DNA of 64,000 bases from Palsa-504 sp963818225 (GTDB taxonomy: Bacteria; Actinomycetota; Actinomycetes; Streptosporangiales; Streptosporangiaceae): NCBI GenBank assembly GCA_963818225.1, contig CAWFRO010000008.1:186001-250000 (forward strand), read 5' to 3'. The notes beneath the pieces were generated by a model. That model ran no database searches. It saw only the letters and a list, made by a program, of their open reading frames with translations, and was not told the DNA's origin. Positions 1 to 9,536 of the stretch are shown in pieces; the first letter of the stretch is position 1; the number at the start of each line of letters is the position of its first letter. A program made the position numbers and the translations under genes.

Positions 1-1457
<1,457 letters not shown>

Positions 1458-1481
1458 GAGCAGTCCTTGTGTGTGTTGAAG

Positions 1482-1501
1482 TTGAGTGATTCGCGCTCAA
1501 G
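1482..1501 (-). promoter_or_regulatory. HAIR element 1 (HspR operator) upstream of dnaK
   Basis: On the plus strand, TTGAGT, 7 nt, GCTCAAG. This matches the HspR-associated inverted repeat CTTGAGT-N7-ACTCAAG with one mismatch. It begins 25 nt upstream of the dnaK start, where a repressor would block transcription. Confidence 0.85.
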
Positions 1502-1533
1502 CTTGCCAGCACGGGCCTTCTGCCGTCAAATGA

Positions 1534-1554
1534 CTTGAGTCACTTAGGCTCAAC
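1534..1554 (-). promoter_or_regulatory. HAIR element 2 (HspR operator) upstream of dnaK
   Basis: CTTGAGT, 7 nt, GCTCAAC, a second match to the HAIR consensus. It lies 32 nt beyond the first, so the two face the same side of the helix at about three turns. Paired HAIR boxes upstream of dnaK are known in Streptomyces. Confidence 0.8.
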
Positions 1555-1606
1555 TTAAGCCAGGCCGAGTTGATTCCCGCTCCCGCCCAGAAACTCCCCG
1601 CACTTT

Positions 1607-1772
1607 GCGCCGCCCCCTCACCCGCCCGCTCCCGTCTTCCCGAGCTCGCGCCGCCCCCCTCACCCGAGCGGCTCCCGTCTTCCCGAGCTCGCGCCGCCCC
1701 CCTCACCCGAGCGGCTGCCATCTTCCCGAGCTCGCGCCGCCCCTCACCCGAGCGGTTGCCGTCTTCCCAAGC
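1607..1772. repeat. Tandem repeat, about 42 bp x 4
   Basis: Four imperfect copies of a unit starting GCGCCGCCCC and ending TTCCCGAGCTC lie head to tail. The unit is C-rich on the plus strand and no clear gene spans it. Confidence 0.75.
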
Positions 1773-2198
1773 TCATGCCGTCCCCCTCGCCGAGCCTCCT
1801 GCCCGCCCCTGGCGCAGTTCCTTGAGTGCCCCTGGCGGAGTCCCCGCGCAGAGCCTCCCGCGGTCCTCGCCGAGTCTCGCCGCTTCCTCAACGCCGTATG
1901 AGAGCGGCAACGTGCCCATTCTTCCCGGTACGTTGCCACTTTCATTGGCTCACAACCGAGCTGGAGGCCCGCCCAGACCCGGGCGGGTGCATGCGGGAAA
2001 ACGATCATGCCGCTGCGCTTGATGCTGAGTGGCGGCCCTGGCCAGCCGAGCGTACGACGGTGTGTCCCCTCGCGGGCCGGTCCTGCCGGTCGCAGCTGGC
2101 CGCGGCCGTGAGCGGCGGACCGCGCCGCCGCGAACCGGTGGAGCTCGCAGCGAGTTTCATTCGCCATCTGCCGCCCCTTGCCCGATCAGCGACGCCGT

Positions 2199-2224
2199 TG
2201 TACGGTGGTGACCGAACAATACGT
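2199..2224 (+). promoter_or_regulatory. Shared 26-bp motif, copy 1 (putative operator/promoter)
   Basis: Contains TGTACGGTGGT, then ACCGAACA, then TACGT. It is 24/26 identical to 7092-7117. Its core holds an inverted repeat CGGT-N4-ACCG. It sits 119 nt before the ATG of the repeat protein at 2344. The other copy is 107 nt before the small peptide gene and near the XRE regulator gene, so that regulator is the obvious candidate to bind both. This is inference. Confidence 0.65.
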
Positions 2225-2343
2225 ACGGTTCTGGCTGACTGCACCGAGAATAAGCCCGAAATAGAGATATGGTCGTGGTTTCATGCCTGTGATGACGGGC
2301 AGATGGGCCAGGTCAAGTCTCTCCCGGCGGAGCGGAGCTGCTC

Positions 2344-4967
2344 ATGCCGCAGCTGATATCGCGTCGCATCGCTTTCCGAGCGGTGCAAGTCGCGATCGTG
2401 GCTGCCGGCATCCTGGTCCTCTTGCTGGCGTTCTCACGGCAGGCGCACGCAGCGACCACCCCGCCATCAACCCCCGCAGTGCCGGCTCCGGTCACCTCGG
2501 CCACGTCGGCAGTCGCGCCGGTCACGTCGGCGGTCACCGCGGCTGCGGCGGCCCCGGCCAGCCCGGCCCCGGCCACGCCAGTCGCGTCGGCGGTCGCGCC
2601 GGTCACCTCGGCGGTCAACTCAGCTGCGGCCGCTCCGGCCAGCCCGGCCCCGGCCAGCCCCGATCCGGCGACCTCGGCCAGCCCGGCCCCGGCCGCGCCA
2701 GTCGCACCGACGGTCACGTCGCCGGTCGCCGCAGCCACCTCGGCTCCCGCCACTCCGACGGCTCCGGCGGCCTCGGCCAGCCCGGCCCCGGCCACGTCGA
2801 CGGTCACTCCAGCTGCGCCGGCTCGGCCACGTCGGCTCCCGCCAGCCCGGCTCCGGCCACGGCGGCCACGTCGGCTCCGGCGGCCTCGGCCACGTCGACG
2901 GTCACCTCGGCTGCGGCTCCGGCCGCGCCAGTGGCGCCGACGGTCGCGTCGGCGGTCACCGCGGTCACCGCGGCTCGGGCCACCTCGGCCAGCCCAGCCC
3001 CGGCCACGTCGACGGTCACCCCAGCTGTGCCGGCTCCGGCCACGTCGGCTCCCGCCAGCCCGGCTCCGGCCGCGGCGGTCACGCCAGTTGCCTCGGCAGC
3101 CACGCCGGCCGCGCCGGCGGCCTCGGCCACGTCGACGGTCACCTCCGCGGTCACCTCGACTGCGGCGGCTCCGGCCAGCTCGGCTCCGGCCGCGCCAATC
3201 GCGTCGGCGGTCACGTCAGCGGTCACGCCAGTCGCCTCGGCCACGTCGACGGTCACCTCCGCGGTCACCTCCCCCGCGGCGGCCTCCGCGGCTCCGGCGA
3301 GCCCGCCTCTGGCCACGTCCGCGGTCACCTCGGCTACGGCAGCTCCGACAAGCCCGGCTCCGGTCGCCTCGGCCGCGTCGGCTCCAGCGGCCTCGGCCAC
3401 GTCGGCAGTCGCGCCGGTCACGGTCCTGGTCACTTCGGCCATTACGTCGGCAGTAGCGCCAGCGGCTGCCGACGCGCCAATCCCAGTGGCCACCATGGCC
3501 ACTGGCCCGCTTCCCCGTTCTACTGAGGCACTGAGCTCAGCCGGTGCGGTGGCTCCGGTCACGGGCGCGGTGCCTGATGTGGCGGCTCCGGTGACCGGCG
3601 CCGTTACTGGCGTGGCGGCGCCGGTCACGGGCGTGGTCTCCAACACGGCAAGCTCGGTGACCGTCGCGGTGTCGGGTGTGACGGCCCCGGTGGCGGGCGT
3701 GGTCTCGGGTGTGACGGCCCCGGTGGCGGGCGTGGTCTCGGGTGTGACGGCCCCGGCGGCGGGCGTGGTCTCGGGTGTGACGGCCCCGGTGGCGGGCGTG
3801 GTCTCGGGTGTGACGGCCCCGGTGGCGGGCGTGGTCTCGGGTGTGACGGCCCCGGTGGCGGGCGTGGTCTCGGGTGTGACGGCCCCGGTGGCGGGCGTGG
3901 TCTCGGGTGTGACGGCCCCGGTGGCGGGCGTGGTCTCGGGTGTGACGGCCCCGGTGGCGGGCGTGGTCTCGGGTGTGACGGCCCCGGTGGCGGGCGTGGT
4001 CTCGGGTGTGACGGCCCCGGTGGCGGGCGTGGTCTCGGGTGTGACGGCCCCGGTGGCGCGGGCGTGGTCTCGGGTGTGACGGCCCCGGTCGCGGGCGTGG
4101 TCTCGGGTGTGACGGCCCCGGTCGCGGGCGTGGTCTCGGGTGTGACGGCCCCGGTCGCGGCCGTGGTCTCGGGTGTGACGGCCCCGGTCGCGGGCGTGGT
4201 CTCGGGTGTGACGGCCCCAGTCACCAGCGCGATTGCCGGCCTAGCGGCCCCGGTCACCGGGGCGGTCTCCGGTGTGGCGAGCCCAGTGATCTCCGCAGTG
4301 TCTGGCCTGGGGCCCCGGTCACGGGCGCTGTGTCGGGTGTGGTGGCCCCGGTCACGGGCGTGGTGTCGGGTGTGGTGGCCCCGGTGGCGGGCGTGTGTCG
4401 GGTGTGGCGGCCCCGGTGACCGGCGTGGTCTCCGGCGTGGCGAGCCCAGTGATTTCCGCAGTGTCTGGCCTGGCGGCCCCGGTCACGGGTGCTGTGTCGG
4501 GTGTGACGGCCCCGGTCACGGCCGTGGTCTCCGGTGTGGCGGCCCCGGTGACCGGCGTGGTTTCGGGTGTGGCGGCCCCGGTGGCGGGTGGTGTTGTGCA
4601 GGGTCCGGTGGGATCGGCTCGGGTTGCTGGCGTGATAGCTGATGCGGCTGGCGTGGGGGTGCCAGGTGGCAGCCTGGGTGGGTTCTCCTGGCTGCTGGTG
4701 TCGCCGGCGGGGGCTGGTGGTGGCGGTGTGCTGCTGCCGGCGAGGTCGGTGCTCCCGGGGCTGCCGGCCGGGCCGGGGAGCGCGCCTGTTCCCGGCGGTG
4801 GTGGCGGTTCGGCCAGCAGCATCGGCGGGGGCAGCGGGGGCGGTATGCAGGGCAGTATCGGTGCTGCTCTGACCACTGGTCGCACACTGGTGTTGCTGCG
4901 GCTCGCGCGTTGTGCCGTGGTGTTGCCGGTCTGGCGTTGTGTCCTGCCGGAGGTGCCGCCCGCTTAA
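2344..4967 (+). CDS. Secreted low-complexity Pro/Ala/Thr/Val-rich repeat protein, interrupted by four indels
   Basis: The product begins with a clear signal peptide (basic start, hydrophobic VAIVAAGILVLLLAFS, cleavage near AHA-AT). A long Ala/Pro/Ser/Thr/Val region follows, then about 16 copies of VTAPVAGVVSG, then a Gly/Ser-rich stretch and a hydrophobic C-terminus. The ATG has a ribosome site GGAG 6 nt upstream. The frame is broken four times within repeats: one base lost near 2823, two gained near 4055, one lost near 4310 and one lost near 4393. Neighbouring repeat copies show the expected bases, and the protein pattern resumes each time. Either these are sequencing or assembly errors or the gene has decayed recently. 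It is probably a cell-wall or extracellular structural protein; no family is recognised. Confidence 0.6.
3678..4207 (+). repeat. 33-bp minisatellite, 16 units
   Basis: Nearly identical head-to-tail 33-bp units start GTGACGGCCCCGGT and encode the 11-residue VTAPVAGVVSG. Copy spacing is exactly 33 except for a 2-bp insertion near 4055. No spacers are present, so it is not a CRISPR array. Such arrays change copy number by slippage. Confidence 0.95.
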
Positions 4968-5044
4968 GTCCTTTCCTTCCTGATCGGTCCGTGTAGTCGG
5001 TGTCCGGGCCGCAAGCGCCTGGCGCTGAGTCCTGTGGAAGGAAA

Positions 5045-5980
5045 GTGAGCGCACCCGTGCGTGTGTGGACGAAGTCCGCGTGCGTGGTGCTCGCCTGGAG
5101 TGCCCTGCCGATCATGGTGGCAGCAGGCATGAGCCGGTCCCACCCGGCCCAGGCTGAGACCCGCATCGCGAGTAACAGCAATAGCAGTAGCAGTGGCAAT
5201 AGTGGCAGCAGCAGTAGCAGTGGGATCGTGCTGGCTGGCACGGTGAGCGTGGCCGCGGTACCGGTCCGGGCGGTCAGCCCGGCCGCGCGGTACGTCGTGC
5301 AGCCCGGTGACACGTTGTCCGGCATCGCCGCGCGGCTGGCCGTGCGGGGCGGCTGGGCGGGGTTGTATGCGGCCAACCGGCCGGTGATCGGCCCCGACCC
5401 GGATGTCATCGGCCCGGGCACCGTGCTGGTGCTGCCCGGCGGCAAGCCGGTGACCCGGTACGTGGTGGGGCCCGGGGATACCTTGTCGGCGATCGCGGCG
5501 GCGCTGGCCGTGCGCGGCGGCTGGCCGGCGTTGTATGCGGCTAACCGGCGGGTGATCGGCGCTGACCCGGACGTGATCCGGGCCGGCACCGTGCTGGCCA
5601 TCCCGGGTCGCTCGGCCCGGCCCCCGGCCGGGCGTGCCCCGGGCCCCCGCGTGTCCCCGCGGCCGCCGTCGCCGGCGGTGCCGGGTGGCGGCGGGCACCG
5701 GCCGGGGCCGGTGCGGGTCCCGGCGGCGGGTATGCCGTCGTGGCTGAGGGCCGTGCTGCTGGCCGCGGGCCTGCTGATCGGGGCGGCGTTCGCGGCTGAG
5801 CCGGTCCTGGCGGTCCGCCGCCGCCGGGCCGCCGCCCGGGCAGCGCGGGCCACCGCGGCGGGCGCCGCCCCGGCGGGCGCGGCCCCGGCGGGCGCGGCGC
5901 TGGCCGTGCCGGGCGCGGCGCTGGCCGTGCCGGGCCGGGTGCTGGCGGCAGGCGGCTGCGGGGCCGGCTGCTGGGGGTGA
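5045..5980 (+). CDS. Membrane-anchored protein with two LysM domains
   Basis: N-terminal signal or anchor segment (ACVVLAWSALPIMVAAG), then a Ser/Asn-rich linker. Two LysM domains lie at about residues 82-131 and 138-186, each starting RYVV-x-PGDTLS and sharing the same insert (AVRGGW, LYAANR). A Pro-rich linker follows, then a transmembrane helix (AVLLAAGLLIGAAFA) and a basic Ala/Arg-rich tail. LysM binds peptidoglycan GlcNAc, so the protein probably ties membrane to wall. The start is GTG 5045, with GGAAGG just upstream at short spacing; GTG 5057 is an alternative. The next open frame continues in sense with only a frame change, so the two may be one gene. Confidence 0.8.
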   Translation: MSAPVRVWTKSACVVLAWSALPIMVAAGMSRSHPAQAETRIASNSNSSSSGNSGSSSSSGIVLAGTVSVAAVPVRAVSPAARYVVQPGDTLSGIAARLAVRGGWAGLYAANRPVIGPDPDVIGPGTVLVLPGGKPVTRYVVGPGDTLSAIAAALAVRGGWPALYAANRRVIGADPDVIRAGTVLAIPGRSARPPAGRAPGPRVSPRPPSPAVPGGGGHRPGPVRVPAAGMPSWLRAVLLAAGLLIGAAFAAEPVLAVRRRRAAARAARATAAGAAPAGAAPAGAALAVPGAALAVPGRVLAAGGCGAGCWG

Positions 5981-5990
5981 GGCCCGGATT

Positions 5991-6392
5991 GTGGTGGCTG
6001 ATTATGACCGGGTGGTGGTGACGTGCAGCACCCGGGACGGCACGGTGTATGTGCTGCGGCCGCCTGGTGCGGAGCCGGCGGCGATCTTGCAGGCGGCCCG
6101 GCTGGTCCTGCCGGAGGGCCCCTACCGGCAGCTGGCCGGGGAGCTGGGGCTGCCCGCCGCCTGGCCGATCGTGGTCGCCGACTACGACCGGGTGGTGGTG
6201 ACGTGCAGCACCCGCGACGGCACCGTCTGCGTGCTGCGGCCCCCCGGCGAGGACCCCCAGGCCATCTTGCGGGCGGCCCGGCTGGTCCTGCCGGAGTGGT
6301 CCTACGGCGAGCTCGCTGACCAGCTCGGCGTGCCCGCCGCCTGGCCGATGGAGGATCGGCCCGGGCTGCCGGCCAGCTGGGCGGCGCAGTAG
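5991..6392 (+). CDS. Protein with an internally duplicated ~59-aa domain
   Basis: Two tandem copies of a domain beginning VVADYDRVVVTCSTRDGTV and ending PAAWP make up nearly all of the 133 residues. They are close in both DNA and protein, so the duplication is recent. No known family is recognised. The start GTG 5991 has GGGGGTGAGG upstream, overlapping the previous stop. Reading back in this frame gives a plausible extension (GGEARIVVADYD) into the LysM gene. The domain may therefore be the cytosolic tail of that membrane protein, separated by a 1-nt indel in the GC-rich linker. Confidence 0.6.
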   Translation: MVADYDRVVVTCSTRDGTVYVLRPPGAEPAAILQAARLVLPEGPYRQLAGELGLPAAWPIVVADYDRVVVTCSTRDGTVCVLRPPGEDPQAILRAARLVLPEWSYGELADQLGVPAAWPMEDRPGLPASWAAQ

Positions 6393-6491
6393 AGATGCCC
6401 GTCCAGGCAGGCCGGCGCCCCGGGGCTGACGGTAGCGCTCCCGGGGGCTGCGGGAATCCCCGCGGCCCCCGGGGGCGGGCTAGCCGTTGGG

Positions 6492-6887
6492 CTAGCCGCC
6501 GGCCTGGTCCCGGGGGGCCCGGGCCCGCAGGGAGTCGACCAGCGCGGCGACGTGCCGCCGTTCCTGGGGGGTCAGCTCGTCGATGCTGGCGATCAGCAGG
6601 TCCCGCTCGTGGTCATCCGGGCCGTGGTTCAGGGCGGGGGTCTGGTCGTCGTAGTAGTGCATCCCGGTGGCCTGCGCGGCCGCGGCGCGGACCACCGAGA
6701 CGGGCACGTCCAGGCCCTTGGCCAGGGCGTCGATGGTGTCCGGGCGCGGCGGCCGGCCCAGGTTCCGGGTCGTGGCCAGGGTATGGATGGTCGAATGCGG
6801 CAGCCCGCCGCGGCGGGCCGCCTCCCGGTAGGACCAGCCCTGCTCCCGCAGCCGCTGCTGGATCAGCCGCTGCAGCGGGTTCAGCAC
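6492..6887 (-). CDS. XRE-family helix-turn-helix transcriptional regulator
   Basis: A 131-aa protein with an N-terminal helix-turn-helix (residues about 8-70). Key parts are RLREQGWSYREAARRGGL followed by HSTIHTLATT and an LAKGLDVPVSVVRAAA helix. The C-terminal half (DELTPQERRHVAALVDSLRA) looks like a dimerisation tail. It starts with GTG 6887. It is transcribed away from the small peptide gene, and the shared 26-bp motif lies in the gap, as expected of an autoregulated divergent switch. It is the only transcription factor in the 2-10 kb region. Confidence 0.85.
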   Translation of the reverse strand: MLNPLQRLIQQRLREQGWSYREAARRGGLPHSTIHTLATTRNLGRPPRPDTIDALAKGLDVPVSVVRAAAAQATGMHYYDDQTPALNHGPDDHERDLLIASIDELTPQERRHVAALVDSLRARAPRDQAGG

Positions 6888-7091
6888 CGGCCCCGCCGCC
6901 GGGCCCCGCCGCGGCCCGCCGCCGGGCCCGCCGCGGGGTCCGGCTGCTCCGCGGCCGGATCCTGCTCGTCCCCCATCGCCTGCGAGGTCATGGCCACCAA
7001 CCTAACCGTCCTTCCACTCAGCGAGCCCCGTCGTGGGCTCCCGGGATTCGGCCGGCGCTGGCCCGGGATTGACGGGCGGGGAGACGGGTAC

Positions 7092-7117
7092 TGTACGGTG
7101 GTAACCGAACAGTACGT
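7092..7117 (+). promoter_or_regulatory. Shared 26-bp motif, copy 2 (putative operator/promoter)
   Basis: The second copy of the motif at 2199-2224, differing at two positions. It carries the CGGT-N4-ACCG inverted repeat and lies between the divergent XRE and small-peptide genes, 107 nt before the peptide ATG. Confidence 0.65.
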
Positions 7118-7224
7118 TTGCCAAACAGCGTACATCATGTCTGCGGCCCGGCGCCACAGGGGTACCGGGCAGGAAACCCCCTAGGCCGCCAGGCCCCAGG
7201 GGGGATCGCCCCGAAGGAGGCACC

Positions 7225-7419
7225 ATGTCCACCATCACGACCCGCGACCTCGAGCTCGAGACCGCCGAACTGCTCCCGGCCCGCGAAACCCTCTCCTGCC
7301 AGAGCAGCCACCCCAGCTACAGCTACACCAACATCGTCGGCAACACCAGCCAGGTCGGCCTGGTCAACGTCTCCGCATTCAACGGCGAAGGCAACTCCCT
7401 CAACATCTTCAGCCTGTAA
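7225..7419 (+). CDS. 64-aa leader-core type peptide (RiPP precursor candidate)
   Basis: Preceded by a strong ribosome site (GAAGGAGG, 6 nt, ATG). Residues 1-20 form an acidic, Leu-rich leader with DLELE at 8-12 and ELL at 15-17. After ARETLS comes a sharply different core (25-64) with one Cys (C25), many Ser, Thr and Asn, and two GN-centred segments, GNTSQVGLVNVSA and GNSLNIFSL. The same DLELE-x2-ELL motif recurs in the peptide at 9099, on the far side of an M50 protease gene. Leader-core layout plus a PqqD-like/protease neighbour suggests a ribosomally made, processed peptide. The alternating GN/V pattern also recalls chaplin-type surface amyloids. No tailoring enzyme is adjacent, so its chemistry is unknown. 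Confidence 0.75.
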   Translation: MSTITTRDLELETAELLPARETLSCQSSHPSYSYTNIVGNTSQVGLVNVSAFNGEGNSLNIFSL

Positions 7420-7443
7420 CCCCGCCCCGGCCCGCACCCAGGA

Positions 7444-7481
7444 CCTGCCGCGCATTTCCTGGGGGAATGCGCACCGGCAGG
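7444..7481 (+). terminator. Hairpin 1 after the peptide gene
   Basis: CCTGCC pairs with GGCAGG, enclosing GCGCATT paired with AATGCGC around a G-rich loop. It begins 24 nt after the peptide stop and could protect the 3' end of a short abundant mRNA. Confidence 0.6.
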
Positions 7482-7483
7482 AG

Positions 7484-7517
7484 GAGGGCCGCCCGGACCC
7501 CTTACCGGGCGGCCCTC
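7484..7517 (+). terminator. Hairpin 2 (13-bp GC-rich stem) before the protease gene
   Basis: GAGGGCCGCCCGG pairs perfectly with CCGGGCGGCCCTC across an 8-nt loop. There is no U-tract, as is usual in actinomycetes. It would give partial termination, favouring peptide over protease expression. Confidence 0.75.
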
Positions 7518-7756
7518 CCTCCCGCCTGCGGACCGCCCGGCAAGGACGCCAGCCCCCGCACGTTCCCGATCCCCAGTGAGCACGTAAACGGGGAGCAGAC
7601 CCATGACCGTGACGGCAGCCCTGGTACCCGGCCAGCGCCCGGCACCCGCCCCAGCCCGCCGATGCGGATGCGGCCGCCGGTGCCCCCCGGCTGGCTGAGG
7701 GGGTCGAGCTGCTCGGGGAGTACCAGGGCTCCGGTTACAGCCAGCCGCCGTCGCTG

Positions 7757-9022
7757 GTGCGGCGGGCCGACGGGCAGGTCATCCAGATGTCACCACTGCT
7801 GTACCAGGTCGCCTGCCGGATCGACGGCACCCGCGGCCCGGCCGCCATCGCCGGCCTGGTCAGCGCCGACCTGGGCCGGTCCCTGACCGGCGACCAGGTC
7901 ACCTACCTCATCACCGCCAAACTGCAGCCCCTCGGCGTCGTCGCCGCCACCACTGGCGGCCCGGCGGCCGCGCCCACGGCCAGCCCGCTGTTCGCGCTGC
8001 GGGCCCGGGGCACGCTGCTGCCCGAACGGGCCGCGAACGCCGCCGGGACGCTGCTGCGGCCGCTGTTCCGCTGGCCCGTCGTCGTGGCCGTGGCCGCCGC
8101 CGTCGCCGCGGTGGACTGGTGGCTGTTCACCGTCCACGGGCTGGGCGGAGGGGCCGGGCAGGTGCTGCGCAACCCGGCCGACCTGCTCGCCGTCCTCGGC
8201 CTGTCCCTGGCCGCCGCCATCTTCCACGAATGCGGGCACGCGGCCGGCTGCCGGTACGGCGGCGCCCGGCCCGGCGTGATCGGCGTCGGCATCTACCTGG
8301 TCTGGCCGTCGTTCTACACCAACGTCACCGACTCCTACCGGCTCTCCCGCACCGGGCGGCTGCGCACCGACCTCGGCGGCCTGTACTTCAACGCGGTCTT
8401 CATCCTCGCCCTGGCCGGCCTTTACGTGGCCACCTCCAACCAGGTCCTCCTCCTGGTCATCGCCTTCACCCACCTGGAAATGCTGGAGCAGCTGCTCCCC
8501 TTCGTCCGCTTCGACGGCTACTTCATCCTGTCCGACCTGGCCGGCATACCGGACCTGTTCGCCCGCATCGCCCCCATCGTGCGCAGCGCCGTCTCCCGGG
8601 GCCGCCCGGACCCGCGCGTCACCGGGCTGCGGCGCAGCACCCGGATCGTGGTGACCGCCTGGGTAGCCTGCGTCATCCCGCTGCTCACGTTCATGCTCGG
8701 CTACCTCCTGCTGTACCTGCCCGCCATCAACCGGGCGCTGTGGCACTCCGCCACCACCTCAGCCCACCTCACCACCACCGCCCTGGCCAGCCACCGCTAC
8801 ACGGCGGCCGCGGCCGACGCGATCGGCGTCGCCCTGGCCGCCCTGTCACTCGCCGGATCGCTGTACATCGTCACCGGACTCATACGCCGGCTCACCACCG
8901 CGGGCCTGCGCTGGTCCGGCGGCCATCCCGGCCGCCGCCTCACGGCCGCCGTGACCGGCCTGGCCGCCCTGACCGGCCTGGCCGCGTTCTGGACCATGCA
9001 AAGCCAGTTCCGCGGCTGGTAG
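7757..9022 (+). CDS. Membrane zinc metalloprotease (M50/site-2-like) with PqqD-like N-terminus
   Basis: Multi-spanning membrane protein with HECGH (HExxH, residue 157 from this start) in a transmembrane helix and a downstream FDGYFILSD motif; both are typical of actinobacterial M50-type peptide metalloproteases. The first ~65 residues (VIQMSPLLYQVACRIDG to TAKLQPLGVV) resemble a PqqD/RRE winged helix, which binds leader peptides. The first in-frame start is GTG 7757. However, sense-making sequence continues upstream (LAEGVELLGEYQGSGYSQPPSL), and an ATG at 7603 with GGGAG 7 nt upstream would join it if one extra base near 7660 is discounted. The true gene therefore probably starts at 7603. It is flanked by two peptides with a common leader motif, its likely substrates. 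Confidence 0.82.
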   Translation: MRRADGQVIQMSPLLYQVACRIDGTRGPAAIAGLVSADLGRSLTGDQVTYLITAKLQPLGVVAATTGGPAAAPTASPLFALRARGTLLPERAANAAGTLLRPLFRWPVVVAVAAAVAAVDWWLFTVHGLGGGAGQVLRNPADLLAVLGLSLAAAIFHECGHAAGCRYGGARPGVIGVGIYLVWPSFYTNVTDSYRLSRTGRLRTDLGGLYFNAVFILALAGLYVATSNQVLLLVIAFTHLEMLEQLLPFVRFDGYFILSDLAGIPDLFARIAPIVRSAVSRGRPDPRVTGLRRSTRIVVTAWVACVIPLLTFMLGYLLLYLPAINRALWHSATTSAHLTTTALASHRYTAAAADAIGVALAALSLAGSLYIVTGLIRRLTTAGLRWSGGHPGRRLTAAVTGLAALTGLAAFWTMQSQFRGW

Positions 9023-9098
9023 CGCCGCCCGCAACGACAGCACCCGGCCTGACCTTGGCGCCACCGTGGCCCAGATGCCGACCCCGAGGGAGGCACCT

Positions 9099-9536
9099 AT
9101 GTCCGTTGCACCTGCCATGACGCCCGCTGTACCTGCCATGACAGCGCAGGACCTCGAGCTGGAGCACGTCGAGCTGCTCACGAGCACGGCGAAGTTCAGC
9201 AAACGTGGAAGAGGGTTCCGCGCAGGAACGGGAACCCGCTTGGAACCCACGGCTCTTTCGTCTCACGCCGATGAAACCGGAGGTGCTGGGATGGAGGAGT
9301 CTGTGCCCGGGCACGGGGTCCCTCCGTGGTCGAGCTGCACACCCGGAGAGCGGCTGTTCGCCGGGGGCGCTGCAGCATCCAGCCTGACCTGTGGCCTAGT
9401 TATCAGTACCCGGGAACGCGCTCCGTGGTCCGAAGGTCCCATCTGCTGGCCTCGCCGGCCTGTCACGATGCCACGGTTTGCCCGGTGGTGTCCCAGAAGT
9501 TACCCGACCAGACGTTGCCCGTCCCGGTGGGGGTGA
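9099..9536 (+). CDS. Second leader-containing peptide, possibly degenerate C-terminus
   Basis: ATG 9099 has GGGAGG 5 nt upstream. The N-terminus (MSVAPAMTPAVPAMTAQ) is followed by DLELE-HV-ELL at residues 18-27, matching the 64-aa peptide's leader. After TSTAKF the sequence turns into Arg/Pro/Gly-rich text and runs to 145 residues, overlapping the 3' end of the convergent beta-helix gene by 74 nt. A natural precursor would be far shorter, so the core may have been lost or frameshifted. Only the leader is well supported. Confidence 0.5.
   Translation: MSVAPAMTPAVPAMTAQDLELEHVELLTSTAKFSKRGRGFRAGTGTRLEPTALSSHADETGGAGMEESVPGHGVPPWSSCTPGERLFAGGAAASSLTCGLVISTRERAPWSEGPICWPRRPVTMPRFARWCPRSYPTRRCPSRWG

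Larger units (their letters stand above)
1502..2197. other. No convincing gene; spacer carrying a short tandem repeat
   Basis: Long open frames on both strands come only from GC bias. They lack a recognisable domain or a good ribosome site. Apart from HAIR 2 and the repeat at 1607-1772, nothing else is visible. Confidence 0.5.

Noticed and set aside
3678..4207. CRISPR array
   Set aside because: Units are contiguous with no spacers and encode a protein repeat; no cas genes nearby.
4968..5044. ydaO (c-di-AMP) riboswitch before the LysM gene
   Set aside because: Such riboswitches often precede LysM or Rpf genes, but the 77-nt gap is too short and lacks the conserved blocks.
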